Positions 1-8,883 of a stretch of 64,000 bases of DNA are shown in pieces. The translations under genes and the position numbers were made by a program. Each line of letters starts with the position of its first letter. The stretch's first letter is position 1. The notes under the pieces were generated by a model. It saw only the letters and a program-made list of their open reading frames with translations, searched no databases and was not told where the DNA came from. Origin of the DNA: CALMBW01 sp963779645 (lineage in GTDB: Bacteria > Actinomycetota > CADDZG01 > WHSQ01); NCBI GenBank assembly GCA_963779645.1, contig CAVZYX010000005.1:1922001-1986000 (forward strand), read 5' to 3'.

Positions 1-1
1 G

Positions 2-631
2 GAAACGAGCTTGCGCGACGACATGCGGGAGGGGTTCAGATACACACGCAGTCAGCGCTGGCTGTGGGTCACTTTGCTTGCCGCGGGCATCTGGAACTTC
101 TGCAATACCGGGTCGTGGCTCGTTCTCGTTCCTCTCCATCTAACAGAGGATCTCGGTGCGAGCGCAGGACAACTCGGCCTCGGCTTCGCGGCCTTCGGAC
201 TCGGAGGAGGTCTTGCTGCTCTGCTCTCGAGTCAGTTGGCACCGCCGCGCCGGCGCATCCTTGCCGCCTATGTCTTGTGGGGGAGCGGAAGCCTCGCGTT
301 GATCGGTATCGGTTGGTCCGACACGATCACGCTCGTCTATGCGTTCACCTTCTACGCGGGATTCGCCCTTGAATACGGCAACGTTCTGTGGACCGCTCTG
401 ATGCAGGACCTCGTTCCCTCAAACATGTTGGGTCGAGCATCGTCGGTCGACTGGTTCATCTCGCTGAGCCTCCAGCCGATCGGCCTCGCGATCGTCGGCC
501 CTATCGCGGCCACCGTTGGAGTAGCCGCGACGCTAGTGGGGGCCGGGGTGCTGCAATTCGTCACCGCTGTCGGAGGGGTGATGATGCCCGGCGTGCGAGA
601 CCCTGACAAAGACCCCACGAACCCGGGATAA
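2..631 (+). CDS. MFS transporter, C-terminal part (truncated by window edge)
   Basis: The frame is open to the left window edge, so only the last ~209 residues of an integral membrane permease are seen; the TTG at 11 is not its start. The visible part has about six hydrophobic segments separated by short basic loops (for example APPRRR between helices), as in the C-terminal half of a major facilitator protein, and a hydrophilic tail ending near DPDKDPTNPG. The substrate cannot be inferred. It ends 30 bp before pafA on the same strand and may share its transcript. In many actinomycetes proteasome genes sit upstream of pafA; here this transporter does instead. Confidence 0.75.
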   Translation, partial: ETSLRDDMREGFRYTRSQRWLWVTLLAAGIWNFCNTGSWLVLVPLHLTEDLGASAGQLGLGFAAFGLGGGLAALLSSQLAPPRRRILAAYVLWGSGSLALIGIGWSDTITLVYAFTFYAGFALEYGNVLWTALMQDLVPSNMLGRASSVDWFISLSLQPIGLAIVGPIAATVGVAATLVGAGVLQFVTAVGGVMMPGVRDPDKDPTNPG

Positions 632-661
632 CGGTTCCCACCCGTCTATCCTTGAACCCGG

Positions 662-2014
662 ATGGAGAGGCGCATATTCGGGACCGAGAACGAGTACGGG
701 GTCACCTGCACCTTCAGGGGGCAGCGTCGGCTGTCGCCCGATGAGGTCGCCCGCTACCTGTTCCGCCGGGTCGTTTCCTGGGGCCGGTCCAGCAACGTCT
801 TTCTGGAGAACGGCGCCCGCCTATACCTCGACGTCGGCTCGCACCCCGAGTACGCCACTCCGGAGTGCGACAGCGTTTACGACCTCGTCGTGCACGACAA
901 GGCAGGGGAGCGGATCCTCGAAGACCTCCTGAAAGCGGCCGAGGCTCGCCTCCGCGAGGAAGGTATCTCCGGCGACATCTATCTCTTCAAGAACAACACC
1001 GACTCCGCCGGTAACTCCTACGGGAGTCATGAGAACTATCTGGTCTCGCGCTACGGCGAGTTCGGCCGGCTAAGCGAAGTGATGATCCCGTTCTTCGTGA
1101 CGAGACAGATCTTCGCCGGTGCCGGCAAGGTTCTGCAGACGGCGCGTGGGGCTCTCTTCTGTATCAGTCAGAGGGCCGAGCACATCTGGGAGGGCGTCTC
1201 GTCCGCGACGACGCGATCGCGGCCGATCATCAATACGCGCGACGAGCCGCATGCTGATGCCGAGAAGTACCGGCGCCTGCATGTGATCGTGGGCGACTCC
1301 AACATGAGCGAGTGGGCCTCTTACTTGAAGGTGGGCACGACCGCGCTGCTCCTGCGAATGGTCGAGGAAGGCGTTCAGCTCCGAGACATGACTCTCGAGA
1401 ACGCGATCCGCGCGATCCGGGACATCTCGCGTGACACCGACTGCAAGCGGAAGGTAAGACTCGCCAACGGGCGGGAGCTTTCCGCGCTCGATATCCAGAA
1501 GGAGTATCTCGACAAAGCTCTGCGGTGGGTGGATCAGCGCGACGACACGGTCATGAAAGAGATCGCAAGCATGTGGGAGCACGCGATCACCTCGCTGGAA
1601 GAGGACCAGGATCGTCTGGTCAATCAGGTCGACTGGATCGCTAAGCGGAAGTTGATCGACGACTACCGGGCCAAGCACAACCTCACACTGACCAGTTCAC
1701 GTGTGGCGTTGATGGACCTTGCTTACCACGACGTCAACCGGAAGCGCGGGCTCTATTACATCCTCGAACGGAGGGGCCTGATGGAGCGGATGTGCGACGA
1801 AGCAGACATCGACAAGGCGAAACACGAACCTCCTCAGACGACCAGGGCGAAGCTTCGTGGCGAGTTCATCAGGGCCGCGAAGCGCAAGCGCCGCGACTAC
1901 ACGGTGGACTGGGTGCACCTGAAGCTCAACGATCAAGCGCAACGAACGGTGCTGTGCAAAGACCCCTTCCGAGCCACGGACGATCGGGTTGCGAAGCTGA
2001 TCGCGAGTCTCTAA
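662..2014 (+). CDS. pafA: Pup--protein ligase PafA
   Basis: PafA is the glutamine-synthetase-fold ligase that joins the C-terminal Glu of Pup to lysines of target proteins (cytosolic pupylation). At 450 residues it has the family's usual length. It shows the N-terminal metal/ATP motif FGTENEYG (residues 6-13), the LYLDVGSHPEYATPE loop with the expected catalytic Asp at residue 57, and the SHENYL motif. An ATG start 30 bp after the MFS gene gives the full domain. It overlaps the DUF3866 gene by one base (TAATG), implying translational coupling. Pup, Dop and the proteasome subunits are not in the window. PafA and Dop are homologous, but the ligase-type N-terminus and the PafB/PafC context support PafA. 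Confidence 0.95.
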   Translation: MERRIFGTENEYGVTCTFRGQRRLSPDEVARYLFRRVVSWGRSSNVFLENGARLYLDVGSHPEYATPECDSVYDLVVHDKAGERILEDLLKAAEARLREEGISGDIYLFKNNTDSAGNSYGSHENYLVSRYGEFGRLSEVMIPFFVTRQIFAGAGKVLQTARGALFCISQRAEHIWEGVSSATTRSRPIINTRDEPHADAEKYRRLHVIVGDSNMSEWASYLKVGTTALLLRMVEEGVQLRDMTLENAIRAIRDISRDTDCKRKVRLANGRELSALDIQKEYLDKALRWVDQRDDTVMKEIASMWEHAITSLEEDQDRLVNQVDWIAKRKLIDDYRAKHNLTLTSSRVALMDLAYHDVNRKRGLYYILERRGLMERMCDEADIDKAKHEPPQTTRAKLRGEFIRAAKRKRRDYTVDWVHLKLNDQAQRTVLCKDPFRATDDRVAKLIASL

Positions 2015-3084
2015 TGGCATCGTTCAGGACCGGAAAGGTCGCTCGGATCGATCGAACCAGCGAAGACATCTTCGAGCTGCTGGTCGCTCTCGACGGTGGC
2101 GAGGTCGCGGCCGTCGCGTTCCCCGAGATGTGCGGCCCTATCGATGTAGGGGACCGCGTTGTGGTGAACACGACGGGGATCGAACTCGAGCTCGGCACCG
2201 GGGGAGTTGCCTTCGTTCTGTGGAACCTCGATGGTTCCGGCTCCGTGGACCCGGGCGAGGGGCACATCATGAAGATGCGCTACACGCCGTGGCAGACGGA
2301 AGTGCTCGCCGCCGAAGCTCCCGAGAGTCCTCATCACGAGGCGTTGCTGAACGCCGAGTCACTCGAGGGCATCCCGGTGGTGGCGTGTGGATTGCACAGC
2401 CAGGTGGGGGCTGCAGCAGCGGGGATCAGAGCTGCGCACCCTGAGGCGCGCCTTGGGTACCTGATGACCGATGCTGCTTCTCTCCCCATCGCCTGGAGCC
2501 GCCAGATACGAACCTTGAAGGAGGCCGGCCTAGTCGACGAGACCTGCACCGTCGGCCACTCCTTCGGCGGGGACCTCGAGTCGGTCAACGTCTTCTCGGG
2601 ACTCGTTGCCCTGAAACACGTTGCTGGAGTCGATGCGATAGTCGCCGCGATGGGCCCCGGCGTAGTGGGTACAGGTACGGCCCTCGGCTTCAGTGCCATC
2701 GAGCAAGGTCAGGTCTGCGATGCCGTCACCGCTCTGGGAGGTACGTCCGTAGCGGCCCTCAGGATCTCCTTCGTCGATCTGCGCGAGCGTCACGTCGGTG
2801 TCAGCCACCACACCTTGACCGCACTTCGTGTGGCAGCTCGCGAGAAGACCCTGGTCGCCGTCCCCGAGCTTCCCGAGGATCGTTTGGCTCAGGTCCGCGA
2901 TCAGCTCAAGGCCGCCGGCATCTACGACCGGCACGATGTCGTCGAGATCGATGGAGCTGCCGGCCTGAACCTTCTGGGCGAGCGGGGGATCCGGCCGAGC
3001 TCGATGGGCCGGGGCATGGATGAGACCCCGGAGTTGTTCGTAGCGGCCTCTGCGGCAGGGGCTCTCGCGGCGCGATCTCTGTGA
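2014..3084 (+). CDS. DUF3866 family protein
   Basis: A 356-residue cytosolic protein whose sequence I recognise as DUF3866, a family of unknown function found in Firmicutes and deep Actinomycetota. The start is the ATG at 2014, overlapping the pafA stop by one base; the frame stays open further upstream but that part is a shadow of pafA. The N-terminal ~100 residues resemble a small beta domain (GKVARIDR, FPEMCGPIDVGDRVVVNTTG). The rest alternates helices and Gly-rich strands, including VVACGLHSQV and MGPGVVGTGTALGFS. There is no signal peptide or membrane segment. Its position between pafA and pafB suggests a link to pupylation or the WYL pair, but this is inference only. Confidence 0.88.
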   Translation: MASFRTGKVARIDRTSEDIFELLVALDGGEVAAVAFPEMCGPIDVGDRVVVNTTGIELELGTGGVAFVLWNLDGSGSVDPGEGHIMKMRYTPWQTEVLAAEAPESPHHEALLNAESLEGIPVVACGLHSQVGAAAAGIRAAHPEARLGYLMTDAASLPIAWSRQIRTLKEAGLVDETCTVGHSFGGDLESVNVFSGLVALKHVAGVDAIVAAMGPGVVGTGTALGFSAIEQGQVCDAVTALGGTSVAALRISFVDLRERHVGVSHHTLTALRVAAREKTLVAVPELPEDRLAQVRDQLKAAGIYDRHDVVEIDGAAGLNLLGERGIRPSSMGRGMDETPELFVAASAAGALAARSL

Positions 3085-3128
3085 GCTGCCTCACTCCGCG
3101 GGCATGCTCTTGCTGGTAATCCGGGGGC

Positions 3129-4133
3129 ATGCCCCGAAACAAGAAGCCGACTAGATACCCTGACCGGGTGCGACGGATAGAGCGACTCATCAACCTGATA
3201 GCGGCTCTCCTGGAGACCGACCGTCCCATGACGGCGGATGAGATCCGGGAGAACATCGCCGGCTACGACCAAGAAGGCCACCAGGCGTTCCGTCGCGCCT
3301 TCGAGCGCGACAAGCAATCGCTGCGAACGATGGGGATACCTCTCGAGCTCGTGAACTCCGGACGAGATGTCTTCTCCGACCAGGCCGACGCTTACATCAT
3401 CCCCAAGGACCGCTACTACCTCCCCGAGCTTGATCTCGAACCAGACGAGCTTGCCGCGCTTCGCCTCGCAGCGGACGCGGTCCTGGGAGCAAGCGACGAT
3501 GCAGCTTCGGGCCTCATGAAACTCTCGTTGGATTCGACGACCTCACCCTGGAGCGGCCCACGAGTCGTATGGGGTGCAGACGTCGCGGCCGAGCAGCCAC
3601 TCCTTGGGCCGTTGTTCACCTGCGTTCTTGAGAGATCAACGATGACCTTCGACTACGAGACCGCCGACGGAACCGCCTCGACCAGAACACTCGAGCCCTA
3701 CCAACTCGCGCACCGCCGCGGCAACTGGTACGTCGTTGGCCGTGACATCGATCGCGATGCGGTTAGAAGCTTCCGACTGACACGTATCCGGTCGGAGGTA
3801 ACCCCGACCGGCGCAAGCTTCAAGGTGCCCGAGGGCTTCGACGTCAAGGACTACATCGGGGGAGAGGCCTTCGAGATCGGCGGTGAAGAAGCCGTCACCG
3901 TGCAGGTTCGGTTCTCGTCACACCTTCGATGGTGGGCCGAGCAGATGGCGCCCGATGCGACCAAGAGTGAAGCCCCCGACGGGGCACTCGATGTCGAGAT
4001 GAAGGTCGTGAACATCGATGCGCTCGTGTCATGGGCTATCGGGTTCGGGGATGACATAGAGATAGTCGGGCCGCAAGAAGCGCGCAGCGCCGTGGTGGAG
4101 CAACTTCAGCCATTCCTTGAGGGTGCCTCGTGA
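3129..4133 (+). CDS. pafB: WYL-domain transcriptional regulator PafB
   Basis: 334 residues. An N-terminal winged helix-turn-helix (residues ~10-70, with RIERLINLIAALLETDRPMT) is followed by a WYL domain (~150-235, LAHRRGNWYVVGRDIDR) and a WCX C-terminal extension. In mycobacteria the PafB-PafC heterodimer activates LexA-independent DNA-damage genes, with the WYL domains thought to sense a nucleic-acid-derived signal. It starts at ATG 3129, 44 bp after DUF3866, and its stop overlaps the pafC GTG start (GTGA), so the two subunits are translationally coupled. The paf name comes from linkage to the ligase, not from a direct role in pupylation. Confidence 0.9.
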   Translation: MPRNKKPTRYPDRVRRIERLINLIAALLETDRPMTADEIRENIAGYDQEGHQAFRRAFERDKQSLRTMGIPLELVNSGRDVFSDQADAYIIPKDRYYLPELDLEPDELAALRLAADAVLGASDDAASGLMKLSLDSTTSPWSGPRVVWGADVAAEQPLLGPLFTCVLERSTMTFDYETADGTASTRTLEPYQLAHRRGNWYVVGRDIDRDAVRSFRLTRIRSEVTPTGASFKVPEGFDVKDYIGGEAFEIGGEEAVTVQVRFSSHLRWWAEQMAPDATKSEAPDGALDVEMKVVNIDALVSWAIGFGDDIEIVGPQEARSAVVEQLQPFLEGAS

Positions 4134-5092
4134 CTGAAGGCGAGGGCCGTCTCGGCAGAAGGCTGCAACGGATCCTTTTGTTGCTGCCGTACGCGATCAA
4201 ACATCCAGGCGTCACCGTCGACGAGCTGTCGAAGAAGTTCGGGGTCAAGGAACAAGAGCTCATGGACGATCTCCGCCTGGTGTTCCTGTGCGGACTCCCG
4301 GGCTATGGACCCGGAGACTTGATCGATGTGTCGTTCGACGAGGACAAGGTGTACGTACGGATGGCCGACTACTTCAAGGCGCCTTTCCGTCTGACACCGG
4401 CTGAGGCACTCGCTCTCTATGCGGGGGGACAGGCTTTGGCGGCGCTCCCGGAGATGACCGAAGCCGATGCTCTCCGACGTGCTCTCGCCAAGTTGGGTCG
4501 AGCCTTAGGGATGGGCGAAGACGGCGACGCAGGGGTCGAGGTGCTGCTCGAATCGGGGGCCGAGGATCAACTGCGAGCTCTGAATCAAGCTCTGACCGAA
4601 CAGCGCCGTGCTCATATCGAGTACCTCTCGGCGTCCAAAGGTGAGCTGACGGAACGTGATGTGGATCCCTGGGGTCTCGTCGCGGCTCTGGGACGCTGGT
4701 ATCTCATCGCCCACGATCATTCGTCGGGTGAAGAACGAACGTTCCGTGTCGACCGGATGAAGTCCGTGACCGTGCTGGAAACGGGGGCCGAGGTTCCCGA
4801 CGACTTCGATCCGGACCGTTACAAGGGCGCCTTCTCAGATGACAGCGAACAACCGACGATCGCCTTCGAGATCTCTCCCGACGTGGCCCGCTGGTTCGAG
4901 GACTACTACCCGGTCAGATCGTCGAAGGAACTGCCCGACGGTTGGAAACGGATCGAACTCTCCGCCTCGGGCCCCCGCTGGGCGCAGACGCTAGTCCTGA
5001 GACTGGGCGAGGGAGTGAGGAACGTAGAACCACCACACGTGCTCGATGGAGCCAAAGCACTGGCCGGGAAGATCGCGGCGCGACACGCTTAG
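4130..5092 (+). CDS. pafC: WYL-domain transcriptional regulator PafC
   Basis: 320-residue partner of PafB. An N-terminal winged-helix region (residues ~10-75, HPGVTVDELSKKFGVKEQELMDDL) precedes a WYL core (~150-215, DVDPWGLVAALGRWYLIAHDH) and a C-terminal WCX-like region. The GTG start at 4130 overlaps the pafB stop by four bases. Its stop overlaps the stop of the convergent histidine kinase gene by four bases, so there is no space for a terminator between them. PafBC is a transcriptional activator of the DNA-damage response in characterised actinomycetes. Confidence 0.9.
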   Translation: MTEGEGRLGRRLQRILLLLPYAIKHPGVTVDELSKKFGVKEQELMDDLRLVFLCGLPGYGPGDLIDVSFDEDKVYVRMADYFKAPFRLTPAEALALYAGGQALAALPEMTEADALRRALAKLGRALGMGEDGDAGVEVLLESGAEDQLRALNQALTEQRRAHIEYLSASKGELTERDVDPWGLVAALGRWYLIAHDHSSGEERTFRVDRMKSVTVLETGAEVPDDFDPDRYKGAFSDDSEQPTIAFEISPDVARWFEDYYPVRSSKELPDGWKRIELSASGPRWAQTLVLRLGEGVRNVEPPHVLDGAKALAGKIAARHA

Positions 5093-7131
5093 GCGGTTCG
5101 GCGGTCCTGGCCTTGGAGAGTAACGACCTCTGATGGTGCGCTCTGCGTGGGTAGCGAGAAGGAGAACGTAGAGCCCTTCCCCCAGGTCGAGTCGGTCCAG
5201 ATGCGGCCCCCATGGACCTTGACGAGTTGAGCGCATAGATAGAGACCAACACCGGTGCCGCCGTGTCGACGGGTGGCGGTGCTATCCAACTGACGGAATC
5301 GTTCGAACACATGAGGGATGTCGCTGGAGACGATCCCGACGCCCTTGTCGAGGACATCGATCTGGAGCTCGTCTTCGACGATCTCCCCCCGCACGACGAC
5401 GGGATTGGGCGCGTCCGAGAACTTCAGAGCATTCTCGAGGAGGTGTCGGACCACAAGGGCCAGCTTCGTCTGATCGCAGGTCCATGTCAGGGCCGGGAAC
5501 TCGAGCTTCACCTCGCGGCCACTGAAGTCATCGAGGACCTCATTCGCAACCTGGTGGACTAGCGCCTTCACATCGGTGCTCTCGAACTTGAGGCTCGCTT
5601 CACGGGATTCGATCTTCGAGACGTAGAGAAGGTCCTCGATCAAACGCTCGAGCTGCGCAGCCTTCTGGTCGATCGTGTTGAGGGCCTCTACCGTCTCCTC
5701 CATCGTGACCTCGTTGATCCGCCGAAGCACCATCCGCGAGAAGCCCTTTACGACAGTGAGGGGAGTGCGGAGTTCGTGCCCGACCATCGCGACGAAGTCG
5801 CGCTGGGTCTGGGCCATCTCTCGTTCGTTCGTGATGTCGTCCATGACCAGGAGGCGTCCGACCGGAGCACCTGGGACCCGTACATCGGCGGCCCTCGTTT
5901 TGAAGTGCCGTGCAGGAACACCCAACTCGACCTCTCCGATCTGGAATCCGTCGGCGCAGAGGAACTCCTCGACCTCGGGGTTGTTCAGGGCTCCTCTGAT
6001 CGGAGTTCCCATGGCAAACGCGCCTGAGACCTCGAAAAGCTGCTCGGCCGAAGGGTTGATCGACACGATGCGTCCGTCGGCATCTACAAGCACGATCGGG
6101 TTCGGGACACTCATGATGAGAGCCGAGAGCTGTGATTCCTTGCGCTCAACGATCCCGTGAAGCTCGGCGGCCCCGAGAGCGCTTGCGCACTGCTGTCCGT
6201 AAGCGTGGAAGGCATAGCCACGCTCGCCGTGAAGTTCGGCATCGCCGGGCACTACGAGGAGTCCCTTCGTTCCCTGAGAGCTTCGGAGCCCCAAGGCCAG
6301 GTATGACACCCCACCACTCTGCAACTCGGCGATGGTTCCTGCCTCGATGGCTTGCAGCACGGCCGGTGTTGTCGTCAGAGCTTGGATCTCGCCCTTCTCA
6401 AGGTTCCGGTAGACACCGCGGCTGACGGTGGCTCTCTCGGGGTCGAAGAGGCAGACGAAACCACTCTTCGCACCGGCGAGGCGCATCGCACCATCGAGGA
6501 TCGCGTGCAAGAGCGCTTCAACGTCCAGCGTTCCGATCAGACCCTTGGTGCATTCAACGAGAGCGGCAAGGCCGGAGCTACGCATCTCGGCTTGTTCGTG
6601 CAGTCTCGTGCGCTGGATCACACCGGCGGCCTGGTCGGCGAACATCTGAGCGAGGCGACGGTCTTCTTCAGTGAAAGCCGGCCGGCCATCGCAGATCGCA
6701 AGGTTCAGAACCCCCACGACCCGTCCTGCGACGCGCAGGGGGATCACGAGACTCGATGTGATCCGGCGGCCTTTCGGCACGAAGTTGGTGAATGCTTGGG
6801 GATCGATCTGCTCTAGGCGGAGGGGTCGGCCGGTCGCCATCACGTGACCTGCGATGCCCTCCCCGAAGCCAACTCGATGGCCCATCTCCACACCGGCAGG
6901 AAGTCCGGCGGCTGCGACCAGGACGAGTTCTCTGCCTCCGTCATCTAGAAGCATCAAAGAGGACTGCTCGGCCCCCAGCACTTCGACGGCCGCTCCCACG
7001 ACTGCCTGGATCACATCGGGCAGGGGGACGCCGGAAGAGGCGATCTCACTGATCTTTAGGGCTGCGTCGAGGGCGGTCGACCAACGTTTGGGCTCGGGGC
7101 TAGAGGCCCGATCCCGGGCGAAGAAGGACAT
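5089..7131 (-). CDS. Orphan sensor histidine kinase (GAF-GAF-PAS-HisKA-HATPase)
   Basis: 680 residues with no transmembrane segment, so a cytosolic sensor. Domain order: GAF (~35-170), a second GAF (~190-325), PAS (~330-435, PNPIVLVDADGRIVSINPSA), HisKA with the H-box GHELRTPL (phospho-acceptor His452) and a HATPase_c domain with the N box HLLENALKF, DKGVGI and GGTGVGLYL. No response regulator gene is adjacent, so its partner is elsewhere. Ligand and output are unknown; GAF-GAF-PAS kinases often sense redox state, gases or nucleotides. It is convergent with pafC and divergent from the small zinc protein gene at 7272. Confidence 0.9.
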   Translation of the reverse strand: MSFFARDRASSPEPKRWSTALDAALKISEIASSGVPLPDVIQAVVGAAVEVLGAEQSSLMLLDDGGRELVLVAAAGLPAGVEMGHRVGFGEGIAGHVMATGRPLRLEQIDPQAFTNFVPKGRRITSSLVIPLRVAGRVVGVLNLAICDGRPAFTEEDRRLAQMFADQAAGVIQRTRLHEQAEMRSSGLAALVECTKGLIGTLDVEALLHAILDGAMRLAGAKSGFVCLFDPERATVSRGVYRNLEKGEIQALTTTPAVLQAIEAGTIAELQSGGVSYLALGLRSSQGTKGLLVVPGDAELHGERGYAFHAYGQQCASALGAAELHGIVERKESQLSALIMSVPNPIVLVDADGRIVSINPSAEQLFEVSGAFAMGTPIRGALNNPEVEEFLCADGFQIGEVELGVPARHFKTRAADVRVPGAPVGRLLVMDDITNEREMAQTQRDFVAMVGHELRTPLTVVKGFSRMVLRRINEVTMEETVEALNTIDQKAAQLERLIEDLLYVSKIESREASLKFESTDVKALVHQVANEVLDDFSGREVKLEFPALTWTCDQTKLALVVRHLLENALKFSDAPNPVVVRGEIVEDELQIDVLDKGVGIVSSDIPHVFERFRQLDSTATRRHGGTGVGLYLCAQLVKVHGGRIWTDSTWGKGSTFSFSLPTQSAPSEVVTLQGQDRRTA

Positions 7132-7147
7132 GCCGTTTTTATCGGCA
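7131..7147. promoter_or_regulatory. Small palindrome at the histidine-kinase start
   Basis: tgccg-N7-cggca lies directly against the ATG of the minus-strand histidine kinase, where a ribosome binding site would be expected; no good Shine-Dalgarno is seen there. It could be an operator or a start-occluding hairpin. The arms are only five bases, so chance is possible. Confidence 0.25.
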
Positions 7148-7271
7148 AGAGGGGGCCGAGGTTGAACGAAATGACTAGTTATTAATGGTTCGAATTTGCG
7201 CTAAACCCGGCCCTAAGGCCGCCGATAACTTCCGTGTAAGCAGCTAAACGACCCGACCAAGAAGGGCCGAA

Positions 7272-7595
7272 ATGACCACCATCAAAGCGACTTGCCCCAG
7301 TTGCGGCGAGGTAAGCCTCACGGCTGACGACATCCTGTTGCGGATCGGGAATGTTGCCTCCAACAACAACTACGGGTTCGATTGCCCCGACTGCGGCGAC
7401 TTCGTCGAGAAGCCTGCCGACGAGCGGATCGTTCGGCTGCTCCTCTCTGGAGGCGTCATGCCGGTGATGAACAACGTCCCAGCTGAGGCGCTTGAGTCCC
7501 GCCAGGGTCCGGCGATCAACTATGACGACCTCCTCGCCTTCCACGAACTTCTCAAGGGCGATGACTGGTTCGAGGAGCTCTTCCGCACCACCTAA
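7272..7595 (+). CDS. Small zinc-ribbon protein of unknown function
   Basis: 107 residues. Two CxxC knuckles (CPSCGEV near residue 9 and CPDCGDF near residue 36) form a likely zinc ribbon, followed by an acidic helical C-terminus (NYDDLLAFHELLKGDDWFEELF). It is cytosolic. The ATG at 7272 follows AGAAGGGCCGAA. The antisense frame 7182-7664 is a shadow. I know similar unnamed proteins in actinomycetes but no assigned role; it may bind nucleic acid or a partner protein. It is monocistronic, divergent from the kinase gene, and is followed by a palindromic repeat. Confidence 0.75.
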   Translation: MTTIKATCPSCGEVSLTADDILLRIGNVASNNNYGFDCPDCGDFVEKPADERIVRLLLSGGVMPVMNNVPAEALESRQGPAINYDDLLAFHELLKGDDWFEELFRTT

Positions 7596-7647
7596 AGGCT
7601 CCAGAAACGCAAGATTCCTGTGCGCCCTCAAGCAGGTAACTGTCACA

Positions 7648-7752
7648 CCAGAGCGCCCCTGCATCGACGATGGCTGCGTTGCTCGTCGCGCACGTACTCC
7701 CCGGTACGCACGACTCCTCGCGCCTTGCCCTCCCCGCGCAGTGGCGCTCTGG
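7648..7752. repeat. 105-bp palindromic intergenic element
   Basis: The element is bounded by a perfect 10-bp inverted repeat, ccagagcgcc (7648-7657) and ggcgctctgg (7743-7752). Its centre can fold on gtac-tcccc-ggtac, with imperfect pairing between. It lies alone in the 223-bp gap between the zinc-ribbon gene and tatA. The layout resembles REP/MITE-like palindromic elements with no coding capacity. The short frames that cross it look like chance. Confidence 0.6.
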
Positions 7753-7818
7753 ATGAAGACGCCCCTACTCGAGGGCGCACTAGTCGGCAGGGTTCCTGCC
7801 GCCTCTTAGACTTCCGCC

Positions 7819-8070
7819 ATGCCTGCGATCGGACCGATGGAGATCATCGTCGTTGCTGTGGTGGCCCTGATCGTGTTCGGTCCCCAGCGACTGCCTGAGA
7901 TCGCCCGCACTATCGGGCGGACGCTCAACGAGTTCAAACGGCAAGCCGCCGATATCCGGGCGGAGTTCGAGTCGGGTCTCGACGATGTGGATCTCGAGGC
8001 GGACGTGGTCGCAGACGAGCCCGAGCCTGTAAAGCCCAAACCCGAGACCCCCGACGAGGTGGAGAACTGA
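7819..8070 (+). CDS. tatA: Twin-arginine translocase subunit TatA
   Basis: 83 residues with the standard TatA layout: a short N-terminal membrane helix (residues ~7-19, MEIIVVAVVALIV), the FGPQRLPEIAR hinge, an amphipathic helix (~25-45) and an acidic Pro/Glu/Lys tail. TatA oligomers form the conduit through which folded proteins cross the membrane once TatC has bound the twin-Arg signal. The ATG at 7819 is the only plausible start. The stop overlaps the tatC ATG by one base. TatB is hard to tell from TatA by sequence; no second copy is in the window. Confidence 0.9.
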   Translation: MPAIGPMEIIVVAVVALIVFGPQRLPEIARTIGRTLNEFKRQAADIRAEFESGLDDVDLEADVVADEPEPVKPKPETPDEVEN

Positions 8071-8870
8071 TGGGCCAGGCGAAGAACATGCGCCGGCGGC
8101 TTCAGGTGTTCAAACGTCGGAAGTCCGGCACCCCGAACATGTCGATGCTCGAGCACCTATCCGAGCTAAGGAACAGGCTCGTTATCTCCCTCATCGGTTT
8201 CGCCGTCGTGTCGGTAGTGGCGTTCATCTTCTTCGAGCAGATCAGCGACTTCCTTCTCCGCCCCCTATGCGACCTGCCCCCCGACAGGCTCGGCCCCAAC
8301 GGTTGCAAGCTGATCTTCACCTCGGCCCTCGAACCCGTGTCTGTGCGGTTGAAGGTCACGGCGATGACCGGAGTCATCGCGTCATCACCCCTATGGCTCT
8401 ACCAACTATGGGCATTCGTCGTGCCGGGTCTCACTCCCAAGGAGAAGAGGTACGCGCTCCCGTTCGTGAGTTCGTCGGTGTTGCTGTTCGTTGGGGGATC
8501 GGCCTTCGCCTACCTCACCCTTCCCCGAGCCCTGAACTTCCTCGTCGGGTTCGGTGGCGACAACCTCACGCCTTTCTTCACGGCTAACGAGTACCTGGGC
8601 TTCGTCAGCCTGATCATCATCATCTTCGGGGTCGTCTTCGAGCTACCCTTGCTTCTCTTCTTCCTGGGGCTGGTCGACGTGGTGACGCTCGAGGGTCTGC
8701 GGAAAGCCCGCCGCATGGCCATCGTGGGCATCACCCTTCTGTCAGCCGTGGTTACTCCATCCCAGGACCCCTACACGATGCTTGCCATGTCGGTCCCGCT
8801 CTATCTCATGTACGAGCTCGTGATCGTCCTCTTGGCAATGAGGAAACGCCGAGCCAAGCGCGCTACTTAG
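8070..8870 (+). CDS. tatC: Sec-independent protein translocase TatC
   Basis: 266 residues, six predicted membrane helices. Family signatures are present: MLEHLSELRNRL in the N-terminal cytoplasmic region, the FTSALEPVSVRLKV segment, and the LPRALNFLVGFG and VFELPLLLFFLGLV stretches. TatC is the receptor for twin-arginine signal peptides. The first ~25 residues before the LEHL motif are basic (RRRLQVFKRRKS), a common extension. It is translationally coupled to tatA and followed after 13 bp by a small membrane protein gene. Confidence 0.95.
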   Translation: MGQAKNMRRRLQVFKRRKSGTPNMSMLEHLSELRNRLVISLIGFAVVSVVAFIFFEQISDFLLRPLCDLPPDRLGPNGCKLIFTSALEPVSVRLKVTAMTGVIASSPLWLYQLWAFVVPGLTPKEKRYALPFVSSSVLLFVGGSAFAYLTLPRALNFLVGFGGDNLTPFFTANEYLGFVSLIIIIFGVVFELPLLLFFLGLVDVVTLEGLRKARRMAIVGITLLSAVVTPSQDPYTMLAMSVPLYLMYELVIVLLAMRKRRAKRAT

Positions 8871-8883
8871 GTATCCTGCCCCC

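Noticed and set aside
7182..7664. Minus-strand frame opposite the zinc-ribbon gene
   Set aside because: The plus-strand frame has two CxxC knuckles and a ribosome binding site; the antisense frame lacks any.
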